Shown here one piece after another: positions 34,598-44,513 of a DNA stretch of 64,000 nt. This DNA comes from Sphingomonas sp. Leaf34 (GTDB lineage Bacteria; Pseudomonadota; Alphaproteobacteria; Sphingomonadales; Sphingomonadaceae): positions 620,001 to 684,000 of the forward strand of contig NZ_LMLC01000002.1 in NCBI RefSeq assembly GCF_001421805.1, written 5' to 3'. The stretch's first letter is position 1. Every line of letters begins with the position of its first letter. The notes below the pieces were generated by a model. The model saw nothing but the letters and a program-made list of their open reading frames with translations, was not told the DNA's origin and made no database searches. The translations under genes were made by a program, and so were the position numbers.

Positions 34598-36886
34598 ATG
34601 GACGCTAGGATTTTCGCTGCCTTGTGCAGCACCGCCTGTCTCACGGCATGGACGCCGGGCCTCGCGCAGACCGTTGCGCCGAACTCGACCGCGGTCGCCG
34701 CGCCAGCGGAGGAACAGGCCGAGGCCGGTGACATCGTCGTGACCGCGAACAAGCGCGAAGAGCGGCTAAAGGACGTTCCGATCAGCGTCAGCGTCGTTTC
34801 CGGCGACCAGCTCACCCGCCAGAACGTCAACGAGGTCGCCGATCTGACGCGCAGTGCGCCTGCGCTCAATACCGCCGGCCCGTTCGGCGCGCTGAGCATC
34901 CGCGGGATCGGCAGCGTCTCGTTCTCGCGCTCGTCGGAAGGGAGCGTCGGCGTAGTCGTCGACAATGTCGCGCTGGCCGGCACCTCGACCAATCCACCAT
35001 TGCTGTTCGACGTCGCCCGTGTCGAAGTGCTCGAAGGGCCGCAGGGTACGCTGTTCGGGCGGAACTCGTCGGCGGGCGTGCTCAACATCGTCACCAACGC
35101 GCCCGACCCGACGCGGCTGGAAGTGATCGCGCATACCGACATCGGCACGCGCGACACCTATGTCGGTCGCGGGGTCGTCAATTTGCCGATCGCCGGGAAT
35201 GCGGCGTTGCGCGTCGCCGGGTCGTTCGCCCAGGCGCCCCGCAACCAGTATAACCGCTTCGACGACAGCTGGCAGCGGCAACGCAACTACGCCGGCCGCG
35301 CGCGCTTCCTGTGGGAACCGACGTCCGACATCACGATCAACCTGATCGGCGATTACAGCAATGCCGACCGCCGTGGCGGAGCGCCCTGGTCGGTGTTCGC
35401 CTCGACGCCGGGCAGCCGGTTGACGCAGCGTCTTACTGCGTGCGGGATCGCCCTCGGAACCGAGAACCAGCAGGGTTGCATCAATGGCGGCAACCGGGGC
35501 TGGACCGAAAGCTACGGCGTATCGAACCAGATCGACATGCGGATCGGCGCGCATACGCTGACCTGGATCAGCGCCTATCGTGCGGTCGAGGGCGAGGTGC
35601 CGGCCTATGACGTCGACAGCGTGCCGGTGTACCGGCTGAACCAGACCGGGCCGTCCGACACGCATAATTTCAGTCAGGAATTCCGCCTGACGTCGCCATC
35701 CGGCGGCACGCTCGAATATGTCGCCGGGCTATATTACTTCGACAGCGAATTCGACGGCTCGGTCCAGCAGCTCGGGCCGGTCGCCACCGACGTGGGCGTC
35801 CCCTTCCCGCTCGGCCAGCGGCTGACGACGCACGCGCAGACCACCAGCGTCGCCGCTTTCGGGCAGGCGACGGTGCGGTTGGCGCCGGCGCTGCGCCTGA
35901 TCCTCGGCGGCCGGTACGGCAACGAGAGCGTCGCCGCGCGCACCGGCGCGACCCTCGCCACCGGCGCGTTCGCACCAATCGGCAGCCTCTCACCGGTTCG
36001 CGGCAAGGCCGACGACGATTATTTCTCGTACCGCGTCGGCGCGCAGTTCGACGTGACCCGCGACGTCATGGTCTACGGCACGTATACGCGGGGCTATAAG
36101 GGGCCATCGCTCAACGACCAGGCGTCCGGACCAACCATCCCGGTGCTCGTCCGCCCGGAGATTCCGAAGTCCGGCGAGGTCGGGATTAAGGCCTCGGCAT
36201 TCGGCGGGCGGATGACCGCGAGCCTTGCCGGCTTCTATACCAAGGTCGACGATTTCCAGGCGCAGTTCTTCGACCCGGTCGCTGCCGCCTTCATCTTCGG
36301 CAACGCACCGTCGCTGACGACCAAGGGCGTGTCATTCAACCTGTTCGGGCGACCGACTCGTGGCCTCTCGTTCAATCTCGGCGCGGTCTATAACGATGCG
36401 CGTTACGGCGACGGCTATCTGGTCGCGTGTGCGCAGCAACAGACCGCGGCGCAGGGCTGCGTGCCGCAGGTCATTGGCGGCGTTGCGCGCGGCGCTGTCG
36501 ACGATGCCGGTGGCAACCGGCTGGTCGGCACGCCGAAATGGAAGGTCACGGCCAGCGGCGAATACGCCGCCGACCTGTCGTCCACCACGCAGGCCTATGC
36601 GCAAGCGGACATGGTTTACACCTCGCGCATTAACTGGGATGCGGCGTTCAACCCGATCCTGCAGAACGCTCCGGTCGCGCTGTTCGGCGGTCGCCTGGGC
36701 ATGCGGTTCGCCAGCCAGCGCTTCGGCGTCGCGGTGTTCGGGCGCAACCTGTTCGACGTCTATCGCCCGGCGGTCCGGTTCGCGACACCGACCGCCGCGT
36801 TGCAGCTCGATCCGCGATCCTATTCGCAGATCAGCGGTACGGATTCGCGCCGCGTCATCGGACTAAGCCTCGATGCCAAGTTCTGA
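34598..36886 (+). CDS. TonB-dependent receptor, probable mannoside/glucoside uptake
   Basis: 762 residues. Signal peptide to about PGLAQT (24). The plug begins DIVVTANKREERLKDVPISVSVVSGDQL, a TonB box region common in Sphingomonads, followed by LSIRGIG and VEVLEGPQGTLFGRNSSAG. Barrel ends in VIGLSLDAKF with a C-terminal Phe. Outer membrane import of a glycan oligomer is the family role. It starts the plus-strand arm (receptor, esterase, TetR, GH1, serine hydrolase), facing the GH130 arm. Confidence 0.92.
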   Translation: MDARIFAALCSTACLTAWTPGLAQTVAPNSTAVAAPAEEQAEAGDIVVTANKREERLKDVPISVSVVSGDQLTRQNVNEVADLTRSAPALNTAGPFGALSIRGIGSVSFSRSSEGSVGVVVDNVALAGTSTNPPLLFDVARVEVLEGPQGTLFGRNSSAGVLNIVTNAPDPTRLEVIAHTDIGTRDTYVGRGVVNLPIAGNAALRVAGSFAQAPRNQYNRFDDSWQRQRNYAGRARFLWEPTSDITINLIGDYSNADRRGGAPWSVFASTPGSRLTQRLTACGIALGTENQQGCINGGNRGWTESYGVSNQIDMRIGAHTLTWISAYRAVEGEVPAYDVDSVPVYRLNQTGPSDTHNFSQEFRLTSPSGGTLEYVAGLYYFDSEFDGSVQQLGPVATDVGVPFPLGQRLTTHAQTTSVAAFGQATVRLAPALRLILGGRYGNESVAARTGATLATGAFAPIGSLSPVRGKADDDYFSYRVGAQFDVTRDVMVYGTYTRGYKGPSLNDQASGPTIPVLVRPEIPKSGEVGIKASAFGGRMTASLAGFYTKVDDFQAQFFDPVAAAFIFGNAPSLTTKGVSFNLFGRPTRGLSFNLGAVYNDARYGDGYLVACAQQQTAAQGCVPQVIGGVARGAVDDAGGNRLVGTPKWKVTASGEYAADLSSTTQAYAQADMVYTSRINWDAAFNPILQNAPVALFGGRLGMRFASQRFGVAVFGRNLFDVYRPAVRFATPTAALQLDPRSYSQISGTDSRRVIGLSLDAKF

Positions 36887-37865
36887 GCCATCCGGTCCCG
36901 GTGTTAGCCGCGAGGCTGACGATCCACGCCTGTTCGTCGCCGCATCGGTGTCGCCCGAAGCTGGCGCGATCCTGCGGATGATCGGTGCGATGATCGCCGC
37001 AATGCCGCCGCAGCCGATCCCTGTATCGCAGGAGGAGTTCGATGCGGCGGCCTCGCAAGCGGCGGCTTGGGCGGAGACGATGATCGCTGCACCACTCGCG
37101 AAACTGTCGCCGACGCTGTCGGCTTGGGACGCAGGCGGCGTCCCGGTGCTGTCGATCACGCCGCAGGACGCGAAGGTGGGTGCGACCTCCCTCGTCTACA
37201 TCCACGGCGGCGGGTTCGCCACCGGCTCTGCGCAGTCCTCGCGACTGACCGCGACGCTGGCAGCAGCGAGCACCGGACGCGTCGTGCATTCGATCGACTA
37301 TACCCTGTCCCCCCGCGCCGATCATCGCGCGATCCTGGACGAAATCGTAGCGGCCTGGACCGCGATCATCGACTGGGAAGGCCATGTGCCCGGTCTGTTC
37401 GGTGACAGCGCTGGCGGATGCATCGCAGCGGCTGCGACACTGCTCCTGCGTGACCGTGGCGAGACGGTCCCGGCGGCACTCGCATTGCTCTCCCCGGTCG
37501 TCGATCTCGCAAGCGAGGGCGACACGAACCAGACCCTGGCGTCGGTCGACTATCTCGATCGAAACCGGTTGGAGATGGGCGTGCGTGGCTATGCCGCGCC
37601 CGCCGATTGGAGGTCACCGCTGGCCTCGCCGATCCACGGCGACGTCACCGACTTCCCGCCGACGCTGATTCAGGTCGGCACGCGCGAACTGCTGCTGAGC
37701 GACAGCGTCCGGCTGCACCGCGCGTTGCGGGCCGCCGGGCGATCGTCGCGCCTCGAAGTGTTCGAGGGCATGCCGCATGTCTTCCAGCCGCTCCTGGCCG
37801 ACACTCCCGAGGGCGTTGCGGCCTGGGCCGACATGGCGGCCTTCTGGCAGGAGCATCTGGCATGA
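36873..37865 (+). CDS. Alpha/beta hydrolase, HSL-type esterase
   Basis: 330 residues, cytoplasmic (no signal). HGGGF oxyanion motif, nucleophile Ser in GDSAGG, Asp in the QVGTRE region and His in GMPHVF. Its ATG lies 14 bases inside the end of the TonB receptor gene, and its stop overlaps the TetR start, so the three are tightly coupled. A de-acylating esterase for a substituted sugar imported by the receptor is the likely role, inferred from position. Confidence 0.88.
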   Translation: MPSSEPSGPGVSREADDPRLFVAASVSPEAGAILRMIGAMIAAMPPQPIPVSQEEFDAAASQAAAWAETMIAAPLAKLSPTLSAWDAGGVPVLSITPQDAKVGATSLVYIHGGGFATGSAQSSRLTATLAAASTGRVVHSIDYTLSPRADHRAILDEIVAAWTAIIDWEGHVPGLFGDSAGGCIAAAATLLLRDRGETVPAALALLSPVVDLASEGDTNQTLASVDYLDRNRLEMGVRGYAAPADWRSPLASPIHGDVTDFPPTLIQVGTRELLLSDSVRLHRALRAAGRSSRLEVFEGMPHVFQPLLADTPEGVAAWADMAAFWQEHLA

Positions 37866-38566
37866 GCCACGGCATGCTGGTGCCGCCGCGCCGCCCCGTT
37901 AGGGTGCGTCGCATGACCGATCCGAACCCTAAGTCTCCGTCTCCGCGCCCGTCTCAGCAGCGCCGTCCGCAGGCCGAACGCAGCGCCGACACGCGCGCCA
38001 AGCTGATCCAGGCGGCGATCGTCTGCCTGCACCGCGTCGGCTACAGCGCGACGACGATCACCACCGTCGCCGAGGAAGCCGGCGTCAGCCGCGGTGCGAT
38101 GACGCACCAGTTTCCCGCCAAGACCGATCTCATGCTCGCTGTCGTCGAGGCCGTCTTCGAAGAGGATGGTGCACTATACGACCGCACCACCACGACGATG
38201 GACCCGGTCACCTGGCTGCGGGTGCTGCCGGACACGATGTGGGAGGTGATGAGCCGTCCCGCGGGCATCGCGGTGATGGAGATCATGCTCGCCTCGCGTT
38301 CAGATCCGAGTCTGGGCGAACCATTGCGCGCATTGCAGAGCCGCATCGACCAACAGGCCCACCGCTGGAGCAACGAGCGCATTCGCGCCGCCGGCCTGGA
38401 GCCGCATCCCGAGGCCGAGGCCGTCCACGAGCTCTATGTCGCCGCAGTTCGCGGGCTCGCGCTCGAGGCCACGTTCATGAACAACACCGACGGCGTGCAC
38501 CGCTCTCTCAAGGCGCTCTCCGACACGATGCTGCGGCTCTATCCCCCGCTCGATCCCAAACCGTAA
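37862..38566 (+). CDS. TetR/AcrR family regulator
   Basis: 234 residues from the ATG at 37862 (ATGA overlap, AGGAG eight bases before); an ATG at 37913 (MTDPNPK) is an alternative. N-terminal HTH: RAKLIQAAIVCLHRVGYSATTITTVAEEAGVSRGAMTHQFP, shortened marks TTVAEEAGVSRGAMTHQF. C-terminal ligand domain with LMLAVVEAVFEEDG. It sits between the esterase and the GH1 gene within the glycoside locus, so it is the likely local repressor. A basic Pro/Arg-rich N-terminal extension is unusual. Confidence 0.88.
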   Translation: MSHGMLVPPRRPVRVRRMTDPNPKSPSPRPSQQRRPQAERSADTRAKLIQAAIVCLHRVGYSATTITTVAEEAGVSRGAMTHQFPAKTDLMLAVVEAVFEEDGALYDRTTTTMDPVTWLRVLPDTMWEVMSRPAGIAVMEIMLASRSDPSLGEPLRALQSRIDQQAHRWSNERIRAAGLEPHPEAEAVHELYVAAVRGLALEATFMNNTDGVHRSLKALSDTMLRLYPPLDPKP

Positions 38567-38576
38567 AGGATTACCG

Positions 38577-39812
38577 TTGCCCGACAGTCCGCGCCGCCCG
38601 ATACCCCCAGGCTTTCTCTGGGGATCTGCCATCTCGGCGCACCAGACCGAAGGCAACAACGTCAATTCGGACGCCTGGCTGTGCGAGACGGTCAGTCCCA
38701 CATCCTATGCCGAACCCTCCGGCGACGCCTGCGACAGCTGGGATCGCTACGAGCTGGATTTCGACATTGCCGCCGGCCTCGGCTTCAACTGCCACCGGAT
38801 CGGCATCGAATGGTCGCGGATCGAACCCGAGCCCGGCCGCTTCTCGCAGGCGGCGCTCGATCATTACCGGCGCGCGTTGGAGGCGCTGCATGCGCGCGGT
38901 CTCGCACCGATTGTTACGTTCAATCACTTCACCGTACCGCGCTGGTTCGCAGCACGCGGCGGGTTCGAGGTGGCGGACGGCGCCGACCTGTTCGCGCGCT
39001 ATGTCGAGCGGACGACCGGCGCGCTCGGCGACCTGATCGCCTATGCCATCCCGTTTAACGAGGCGAACATCCAGCGGCTGCTGGTGCTGCTGCGCGGTGG
39101 CACGGTGATCGGCCCGACTGCAGACGCCATGCTGGCGGAATGCGCGCGCTTGTCGGGCTCGGACCGTTTTTCGTCGTTGCTGTTCGCGCCGCTCGCCGCC
39201 TGTGAGCCGGTCATGCTCGATGCGCAGGCGAAGGCGGCGGCCGCGATGAAGGCGGGGCCGGGCAATTTTCCGGTCGGCGTCACGCTGACGATGCAGGACG
39301 TCCAGGGCGTCGGCGAAGGCCATCTGGCCGATGCCGTGACCGAAATGCTGTACGGCCCGTGGATCGCGGCGGCGAAGGCGGCCGATTTCGTCGGCGTGCA
39401 GACCTATACGCGGATACGGGTCGGCGCTCAGGGACAGATCCCCCCTACCCCCGATGCCGAACTGACCGCGGCTGGGTATGAATTTTATCCGCAGGCACTC
39501 GGTAACACGATCCGTTTCGCACACGCGCGGATCCGTCGCCCAATCCTGGTGACAGAGAGCGGTATCGCCACGCACGACGATACGCGTCGTATCGCGTTCA
39601 TCGACGCTGCGATCGCCGAAGTGCGGCAATGCCTCGACGACGGCATTCCGGTCGCCAGCTATATCTGTTGGTCCCTGCTCGACAATTTCGAATGGACCCG
39701 CGGCTATGGCGAGCGCTTCGGACTCGTCCATGTCGACTACGACACGTTCGCCCGCACGCCGAAACCCAGCGCGCATCATCTCGCCGCGATCGTGCGATCC
39801 GGGACGATCTGA
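38577..39812 (+). CDS. GH1 family beta-glycosidase
   Basis: 411 residues from a TTG start with AAAGGA six bases before. GH1 marks: GFLWGSAISAHQTEG, HRIGIEWSRIEPEPG, acid/base Glu162 in PFNEAN (usual NEP, here NEA), nucleophile Glu327 in VTESGI (usual TENG), and WSLLDNFEWTRGYGERFGL. Retaining exo-acting beta-glucosidase or beta-mannosidase, cytoplasmic. Follows TetR by 10 bases and overlaps the serine hydrolase by one base. The Asn-Glu-Ala and Thr-Glu-Ser variants suggest unusual substrate binding. Confidence 0.9.
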   Translation: MPDSPRRPIPPGFLWGSAISAHQTEGNNVNSDAWLCETVSPTSYAEPSGDACDSWDRYELDFDIAAGLGFNCHRIGIEWSRIEPEPGRFSQAALDHYRRALEALHARGLAPIVTFNHFTVPRWFAARGGFEVADGADLFARYVERTTGALGDLIAYAIPFNEANIQRLLVLLRGGTVIGPTADAMLAECARLSGSDRFSSLLFAPLAACEPVMLDAQAKAAAAMKAGPGNFPVGVTLTMQDVQGVGEGHLADAVTEMLYGPWIAAAKAADFVGVQTYTRIRVGAQGQIPPTPDAELTAAGYEFYPQALGNTIRFAHARIRRPILVTESGIATHDDTRRIAFIDAAIAEVRQCLDDGIPVASYICWSLLDNFEWTRGYGERFGLVHVDYDTFARTPKPSAHHLAAIVRSGTI

Positions 39813-41065
39813 TGGCGGCGGTAGAGATGCCGGTGGTCACGCCCGAAACGGTCGGCCTGTCGAGCGCCGGCCTGGCCGCGATGGATGAGGCGATCCAGGC
39901 GCATATTGATCGTGGGACGATCGCCGGTGCGGTCATGATCGTCGCGCGCCACGGCCAGGTCTGTCACGAAGTGGCGCTGGGGAAGCGCGACATCGCCAGC
40001 GACGCGCCCGCCGCGATCGACGACCTGTTCCGTATCTTCTCGATGACCAAGCCCGTAACCGCCGCCGCGATGCTCGTGCTGTGGGACGAGGGCCGCTGGA
40101 CGCTCGACGATCCGATCGCGCAGCACCTGCCGGAGTTTGCGGACCTCCAGGTTTTCACCGGGCTGAACCCCGATGGCAGCATGCGCGTCGAACCACCACA
40201 TCGCGCACCGACCTTGCGCGATCTTTTCACGCATACCGCCGGGTTCAGCTATGGCACCCGGCTATCCAATCCCGGCGATCCGGTCGACGCTGCCTACCAG
40301 GCTGCAGGTGTATGGGACACGGACACGCTGGCCGAGATGATGGCGCGGCTGGCACGGGTTCCGCTAGCGTATCAGCCCGGTACGTCGTGGCGGTACAGTC
40401 TCGGCATGGACGTGCAGGGCGCGATGATCGAACGCCTCACTGGCCAAGCCTTCGGCGCGTTTCTCTGCGAGCGCGTATTCGAACCGCTCGGCTTGCGGGA
40501 TACGGGGTTTCAGACACCGCCAAGCGAGCAACACCGGCTTGCGACGCTTTATCTCAAAGCGCCGGACTCGCCGCTGGCCTGGATCCCGAACCCGATGTTT
40601 ACCGACGCCACGAGCGAGCCAACGCGATCGCTCGGTGGCGCCGGCCTTGTTTCCACCGCCCGAGATTACGCCCGGTTCGCGGCTATGCTGCTCGGCCGTG
40701 GACAGTTGGCGGGTGTCAGGATCGTGTCCGAACGCGCGGTCGCCCTGATGACGCGCAATCACCTGCCGGACACCCTGATCGAGCACGGTTTCGTAATGGG
40801 TCACCAGCGCATTGGCCCCGGCCGTGGCTTCGCCCTGAACGGCAGCGTCGTCACCGATCCTGCGCTTGCCGACGTGCCCGTCGGCATCGGCACCTATCAG
40901 TGGGACGGGGCGGCAGGAACATGGTTCTGGATCGACCCCGCCAACGACCTGCTCGTCGTCGGTATGACCCAGACTCTGTCCTATACCGCTCCGCCGTTAC
41001 AGGCGGAAACGCAAGCATTGATACGCGCAGCGCTCGCTGGCCGAGATGTTAAAGACAATGCTTAG
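39812..41065 (+). CDS. Serine hydrolase, class C beta-lactamase fold (esterase-like)
   Basis: 417 residues beginning MAAVEMPVV; the ATG overlaps the GH1 stop (TGATG). Nucleophile motif SxxK is Ser77-Met-Thr-Lys80, YxN-type Tyr in WRYSLGMDVQG, and a later HxG-type stretch. No signal peptide, so a cytoplasmic esterase (EstB or Lovastatin-hydrolase type) rather than an antibiotic beta-lactamase. Last gene of the glycoside arm; may remove acyl groups from imported sugars. Confidence 0.88.
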   Translation: MAAVEMPVVTPETVGLSSAGLAAMDEAIQAHIDRGTIAGAVMIVARHGQVCHEVALGKRDIASDAPAAIDDLFRIFSMTKPVTAAAMLVLWDEGRWTLDDPIAQHLPEFADLQVFTGLNPDGSMRVEPPHRAPTLRDLFTHTAGFSYGTRLSNPGDPVDAAYQAAGVWDTDTLAEMMARLARVPLAYQPGTSWRYSLGMDVQGAMIERLTGQAFGAFLCERVFEPLGLRDTGFQTPPSEQHRLATLYLKAPDSPLAWIPNPMFTDATSEPTRSLGGAGLVSTARDYARFAAMLLGRGQLAGVRIVSERAVALMTRNHLPDTLIEHGFVMGHQRIGPGRGFALNGSVVTDPALADVPVGIGTYQWDGAAGTWFWIDPANDLLVVGMTQTLSYTAPPLQAETQALIRAALAGRDVKDNA

Positions 41066-41171
41066 GGAGATCTTCTCGTAACTCGAAGATCAAAACATCT
41101 CTGAAATGACAAAATTACTCTAACCTGTCAGATACCCCGTGATTCGACAGCAATAAGACAGGATACGTTTT

Positions 41172-42125
41172 ATGCGTTTGCCCATGCTCTGCGCCATTTT
41201 TGCTATGCTTCTTCCGCAAGTTGCGTCCGCGACGACCTATCAACCTACGGGTCCGATCGAACGCCGATATGCCGCGGATGGCCCGTGGGCAACGGCGACC
41301 ATGGTTACTCGCCCGTGCGACCGCGAAGGCAATGTCTGCGATATTTGGTATCCCAGCGATCTCGGCTCAAACCCGCTGAAGCAGGAAACGACTGGTTTTC
41401 ACCATCCAGCCATAGTATTTGCAGACGGCACGTCGGACGGGATCACTGCAGACTACGCCGCTTTCTTCCTTCGCCATCTTGCGAGTTGGGGGTTCATCGT
41501 CATCCGTTCGCGCGACGGCGCGACCGGACAGGGAGACACAGTACTCGATACGGCTAGTTTCCTGCTTGATTTAGCCAAGAATACCGGCAGCATTTTCTAC
41601 GAAAAGGTCGACGCCGATAACGTCGGTCTCGTCGGTCATTCGCAGGGAGCCGCGACGACGACGCTTCTGTTCTCGCGCAATACGCCGATCTTCAAAACGT
41701 ACGTACCGATCGAGACGCCAATCCGGCCGTTCTGCGTGATCGCCAAATGCACGATCGATCTGGGTGCGTTGGCGAAGGTAACCCACGGTTCGATTCTCTA
41801 CATTGGTGGCGATTTGGATGCCGCATCCAGCTTGCCGACGAACCTCGGATATTACGCGCCGACATCGAGTAAGATCGATAAGGTAATGGGCATGATTGCC
41901 GGCGGAAGCCATGGCGAGATTCAGGGTAATCCAGGCTGCGAAAGCGTTGGCATACCGCTATACTGCAACATCGGCGCCTATCCGCTGCTCGGCTATCCCA
42001 CCGCCTGGTTCATGTGGAAATTGCAGAATGCCGCAGACGGACCGGCGGCTTTCTCGGAAAACGGTGAACTTTCCCATGCGGCACCCAACTGGCTTGGCGT
42101 ACTCAGTAACGTCCGAAACCGATGA
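41172..42125 (+). CDS. Secreted alpha/beta hydrolase (dienelactone/chlorophyllase-like)
   Basis: 317 residues with a signal peptide (LCAIFAMLLPQVASA). The catalytic elbow reads VGHSQGAAT; a preceding IVFADGTSDG is the oxyanion segment and GGSHGEI carries the likely His. Paired Cys (RPCDREGNVCD; FCVIAKC; GCESVGIPLYC) suggest disulfides. Resembles cutinase/PET-hydrolase-like and chlorophyllase-type esterases. Stands alone upstream of a small gene; the region just upstream (41066-41171) is AT-rich and may hold its promoter. Confidence 0.85.
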   Translation: MRLPMLCAIFAMLLPQVASATTYQPTGPIERRYAADGPWATATMVTRPCDREGNVCDIWYPSDLGSNPLKQETTGFHHPAIVFADGTSDGITADYAAFFLRHLASWGFIVIRSRDGATGQGDTVLDTASFLLDLAKNTGSIFYEKVDADNVGLVGHSQGAATTTLLFSRNTPIFKTYVPIETPIRPFCVIAKCTIDLGALAKVTHGSILYIGGDLDAASSLPTNLGYYAPTSSKIDKVMGMIAGGSHGEIQGNPGCESVGIPLYCNIGAYPLLGYPTAWFMWKLQNAADGPAAFSENGELSHAAPNWLGVLSNVRNR

Positions 42126-42135
42126 GCTACGAGCA

Positions 42136-42594
42136 GTGACTACATCCTCTCGTCTACTGCCGTTGGGCCTTTTGGTGGCATGCTGCGTGACCGCGCTAAC
42201 TTTGGCGGCGATGTTTGCCAGGCAAAACCATGCTGATCATCAGACGGATGACAAGCTGCGGATCGTAAGCGTGAAAGCACCGGTGGGCCATTCATCACCT
42301 GGTAGTTCGTCCAACCGTTATAATAACACCCCAACGGACGAGTCCGATTGGGAGGCAGCTGAACGGAATTCAGTCTTGCGCGCGCTCGCCGTGCCTACTT
42401 CAGCGCATATTCGTATCGAAATTGGTTCCGATCCGAAACGGCAATCGCTATGCGGAGAGATGCGGCCGACACAGGACCGACCTTTTCGCCGCTTTATCTA
42501 CATCAGGACCGCCAAACTTGCGGCATTAGACGATGGCAGTTCAGATTTTGCGGTCACCTATGATCAATTGTGCCATTTATACGCTTTAATTTAG
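42136..42594 (+). CDS. Small hypothetical protein with one N-terminal membrane segment
   Basis: 152 residues from a GTG at 42136, ten bases after the hydrolase stop. An N-terminal hydrophobic stretch (LLPLGLLVACCVTALTLAAMF) is a membrane anchor or a signal, and the periplasmic part ends with a Cys pair (SLCGEM, DQLCHLY). No domain recognised; the ribosome binding site is weak, so the start is uncertain. Probably co-transcribed with the secreted hydrolase. Confidence 0.55.
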   Translation: MTTSSRLLPLGLLVACCVTALTLAAMFARQNHADHQTDDKLRIVSVKAPVGHSSPGSSSNRYNNTPTDESDWEAAERNSVLRALAVPTSAHIRIEIGSDPKRQSLCGEMRPTQDRPFRRFIYIRTAKLAALDDGSSDFAVTYDQLCHLYALI

Positions 42595-43338
42595 TCCGAT
42601 GACAGCTGCGCTACACGAACCATTTATTCATAGCCTACCTAGCTCGCACAGCTTCGTTCTCGCAAAGAATTTGCCAAGATGGGCCTCAAATCCCTTTAGA
42701 CATCATGACCCATAAGTCGCCATTCCCGGAGCCTTTTCGTGTTCCCAACTTCCGACATTCATTCATCGGTCCGCTATCAACCTTCAGCGCCGCGGGAACG
42801 GCGAAAATTGGGACTTAGCCGCCGTTCCAGAGAAGTACTTTGAATGGCGGGTTTCGGACGGACCGGCCATTCGGGGCACTTCGGGGATCGGCCCAGCAGC
42901 GAGCGATCCTGACCGATAGCGAACTGTTGGGTTTGGTGAGGCCGTGCAAAAACTGCGGTCGTTGCTCACCTGACGGAAAACCATGCCTTCGAGGTTGTCG
43001 CATACATTCTCAATGCGACAGGGGTTGTCGGACAGTCGCGCCAATATGGAGATAGTGCGATGCAACGTTCACGTTAATTGTCGTGAATTTGCGGACGGTG
43101 CTGTGTCGCCAAACATGTGTTTTACGTCACTCCAAATTTCCCGTTTCCCCATCAAAATTCGCGATTTCGAGAAATTCGATTCGGGAACAGATTTTGGGAA
43201 AGGGAAACCCGCCTGTGGCCGTCAGCTCGATTGGCAGTGCCGCTTCCCCCGCCCCACGTTCCTTTTTGGGAACGCAGATATTGGCAGAAACGCCCAGAGC
43301 CGGACATTGGCCGGTGTGCGACAGATATGTTTGAGTGG
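42595..43338. other. Intergenic stretch with one 60-bp repeat
   Basis: 744 bases with several short frames that show no protein-like continuity. Holds repeat copy 5 at 42707-42766; the stretch around 43130-43210 is less GC-rich than its surroundings. No RNA gene or hairpin of note was recognised. Confidence 0.5.
42707..42766 (+). repeat. 60-bp dispersed intergenic repeat, copy 5
   Basis: Begins GACCCATAAG, central GTTCCCAACTTCCGAC, ends CATTCATTCAT; exactly 60 bases. Confidence 0.65.
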
Positions 43339-44265
43339 TCAGATCGACGCTTCACCTTCGGGGAGCAATGGATCGCCGCGCAGTACAGCGATCAGACAGC
43401 CGCTGACAATTAGGACCGTTCCCGCCAGCGTTGTCACCGTTAGCGTTTCGTCGAAGAACAACCATCCGGCCATAGCTGCCCAGATGAATATAGTGTATTC
43501 CATCGGTAGCAGTACTTGCGCTTCTGCTCGAGCGTAAGCCCACGACGTTAGCAACAGCGATACGACCGCGAAGCCGGCCGCTGCCACGATTGCGCTCCAT
43601 TGCCCGACACCTTCAGGCAGCGTCACGAAAAAAGGGGCACCAAGTGACAGAAACGCAAGCACAAAGGCGTTCTGAAACGCCGCGATCTCAAGCGGCTTTG
43701 CCAACTGCGCTTGGTGGCGAGCCATGACCAGATTGATTGCATAGAGTACGGCCGACCCTAGAATAGCTCCCGCGCCCCACCATGCCTGCTCTTGGACGCC
43801 TTCCCCAAGGCGACCGGAAAGAATTACGGCAACGCCGAGCAGGCCAAGTACCGATCCGGCGACGGCGCGTAATCCGACCGGCTCCCTCAGAAAGAAGGCA
43901 GCCAAGCCCAAAGCAATCAGCGGGGCAACAAACGATAAAGCTACAGCCTCTGCAAGAGGTAACTGCGTGATACCCCAGAAGAAAGCGACTCCCATGACGG
44001 CAACGACCAAGCTTCTTGCCGCGTGCAACTTAAAGACTGATCTGGTCGGCCATTCATTCCGTTGCGGAAGATATAGCGAGCTCGTGATGAAGACACCCGC
44101 CGCCATACGCCAGAATAAGGCTGAGTAGGCACCAATCGCCAGCCCCAATTCCTTCATTAACGTATCCATCCCGGCGTACATGCTGACTCCGAGGCAGGCG
44201 GCAAGGATGGGCAAGCCTAGGGAGGTACGCATTGGAGAGTAGGAAGGCGCTTGGAAGGTCGGCAT
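43339..44265 (-). CDS. DMT-family exporter (EamA/RhaT type)
   Basis: 308 residues from the ATG at 44265; a TTG at 44295 and an ATG at 44232 are alternatives, none with a strong ribosome site. Ten hydrophobic spans in two EamA halves; end of half one reads LSFVAPLIALGLAAFFLREPVGLRAVAGSVLGL (shortened mark FLREPVGLR) and half two has ILGSAVLYAINLVMARH. Inner-membrane efflux of small metabolites. Divergent from a LysR regulator, the usual arrangement for such exporters. Confidence 0.88.
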   Translation of the reverse strand: MPTFQAPSYSPMRTSLGLPILAACLGVSMYAGMDTLMKELGLAIGAYSALFWRMAAGVFITSSLYLPQRNEWPTRSVFKLHAARSLVVAVMGVAFFWGITQLPLAEAVALSFVAPLIALGLAAFFLREPVGLRAVAGSVLGLLGVAVILSGRLGEGVQEQAWWGAGAILGSAVLYAINLVMARHQAQLAKPLEIAAFQNAFVLAFLSLGAPFFVTLPEGVGQWSAIVAAAGFAVVSLLLTSWAYARAEAQVLLPMEYTIFIWAAMAGWLFFDETLTVTTLAGTVLIVSGCLIAVLRGDPLLPEGEASI

Positions 44266-44513
44266 CAGCCGCGGGTCCGCGTTCTGCGGCGCCAAAATCC
44301 CGCCGATCCCATGTTCCTCAGGCGGATCACAATACGAGCTATGCCGGTCGACAAATCGGCGCTGAATTGCGCTTGATGGTCAGCCCACTCCTTCGAAAGC
44401 CAGTCGTCCATGGTCTGCTCCAATGCTGTGTCTTGGAACGCAACTAGGGTCGTGGCAGCGGCCCGACTAACCGAATAGTGGACGCCGCTTATAAGCCGTC
44501 TTATTCAACAAGA

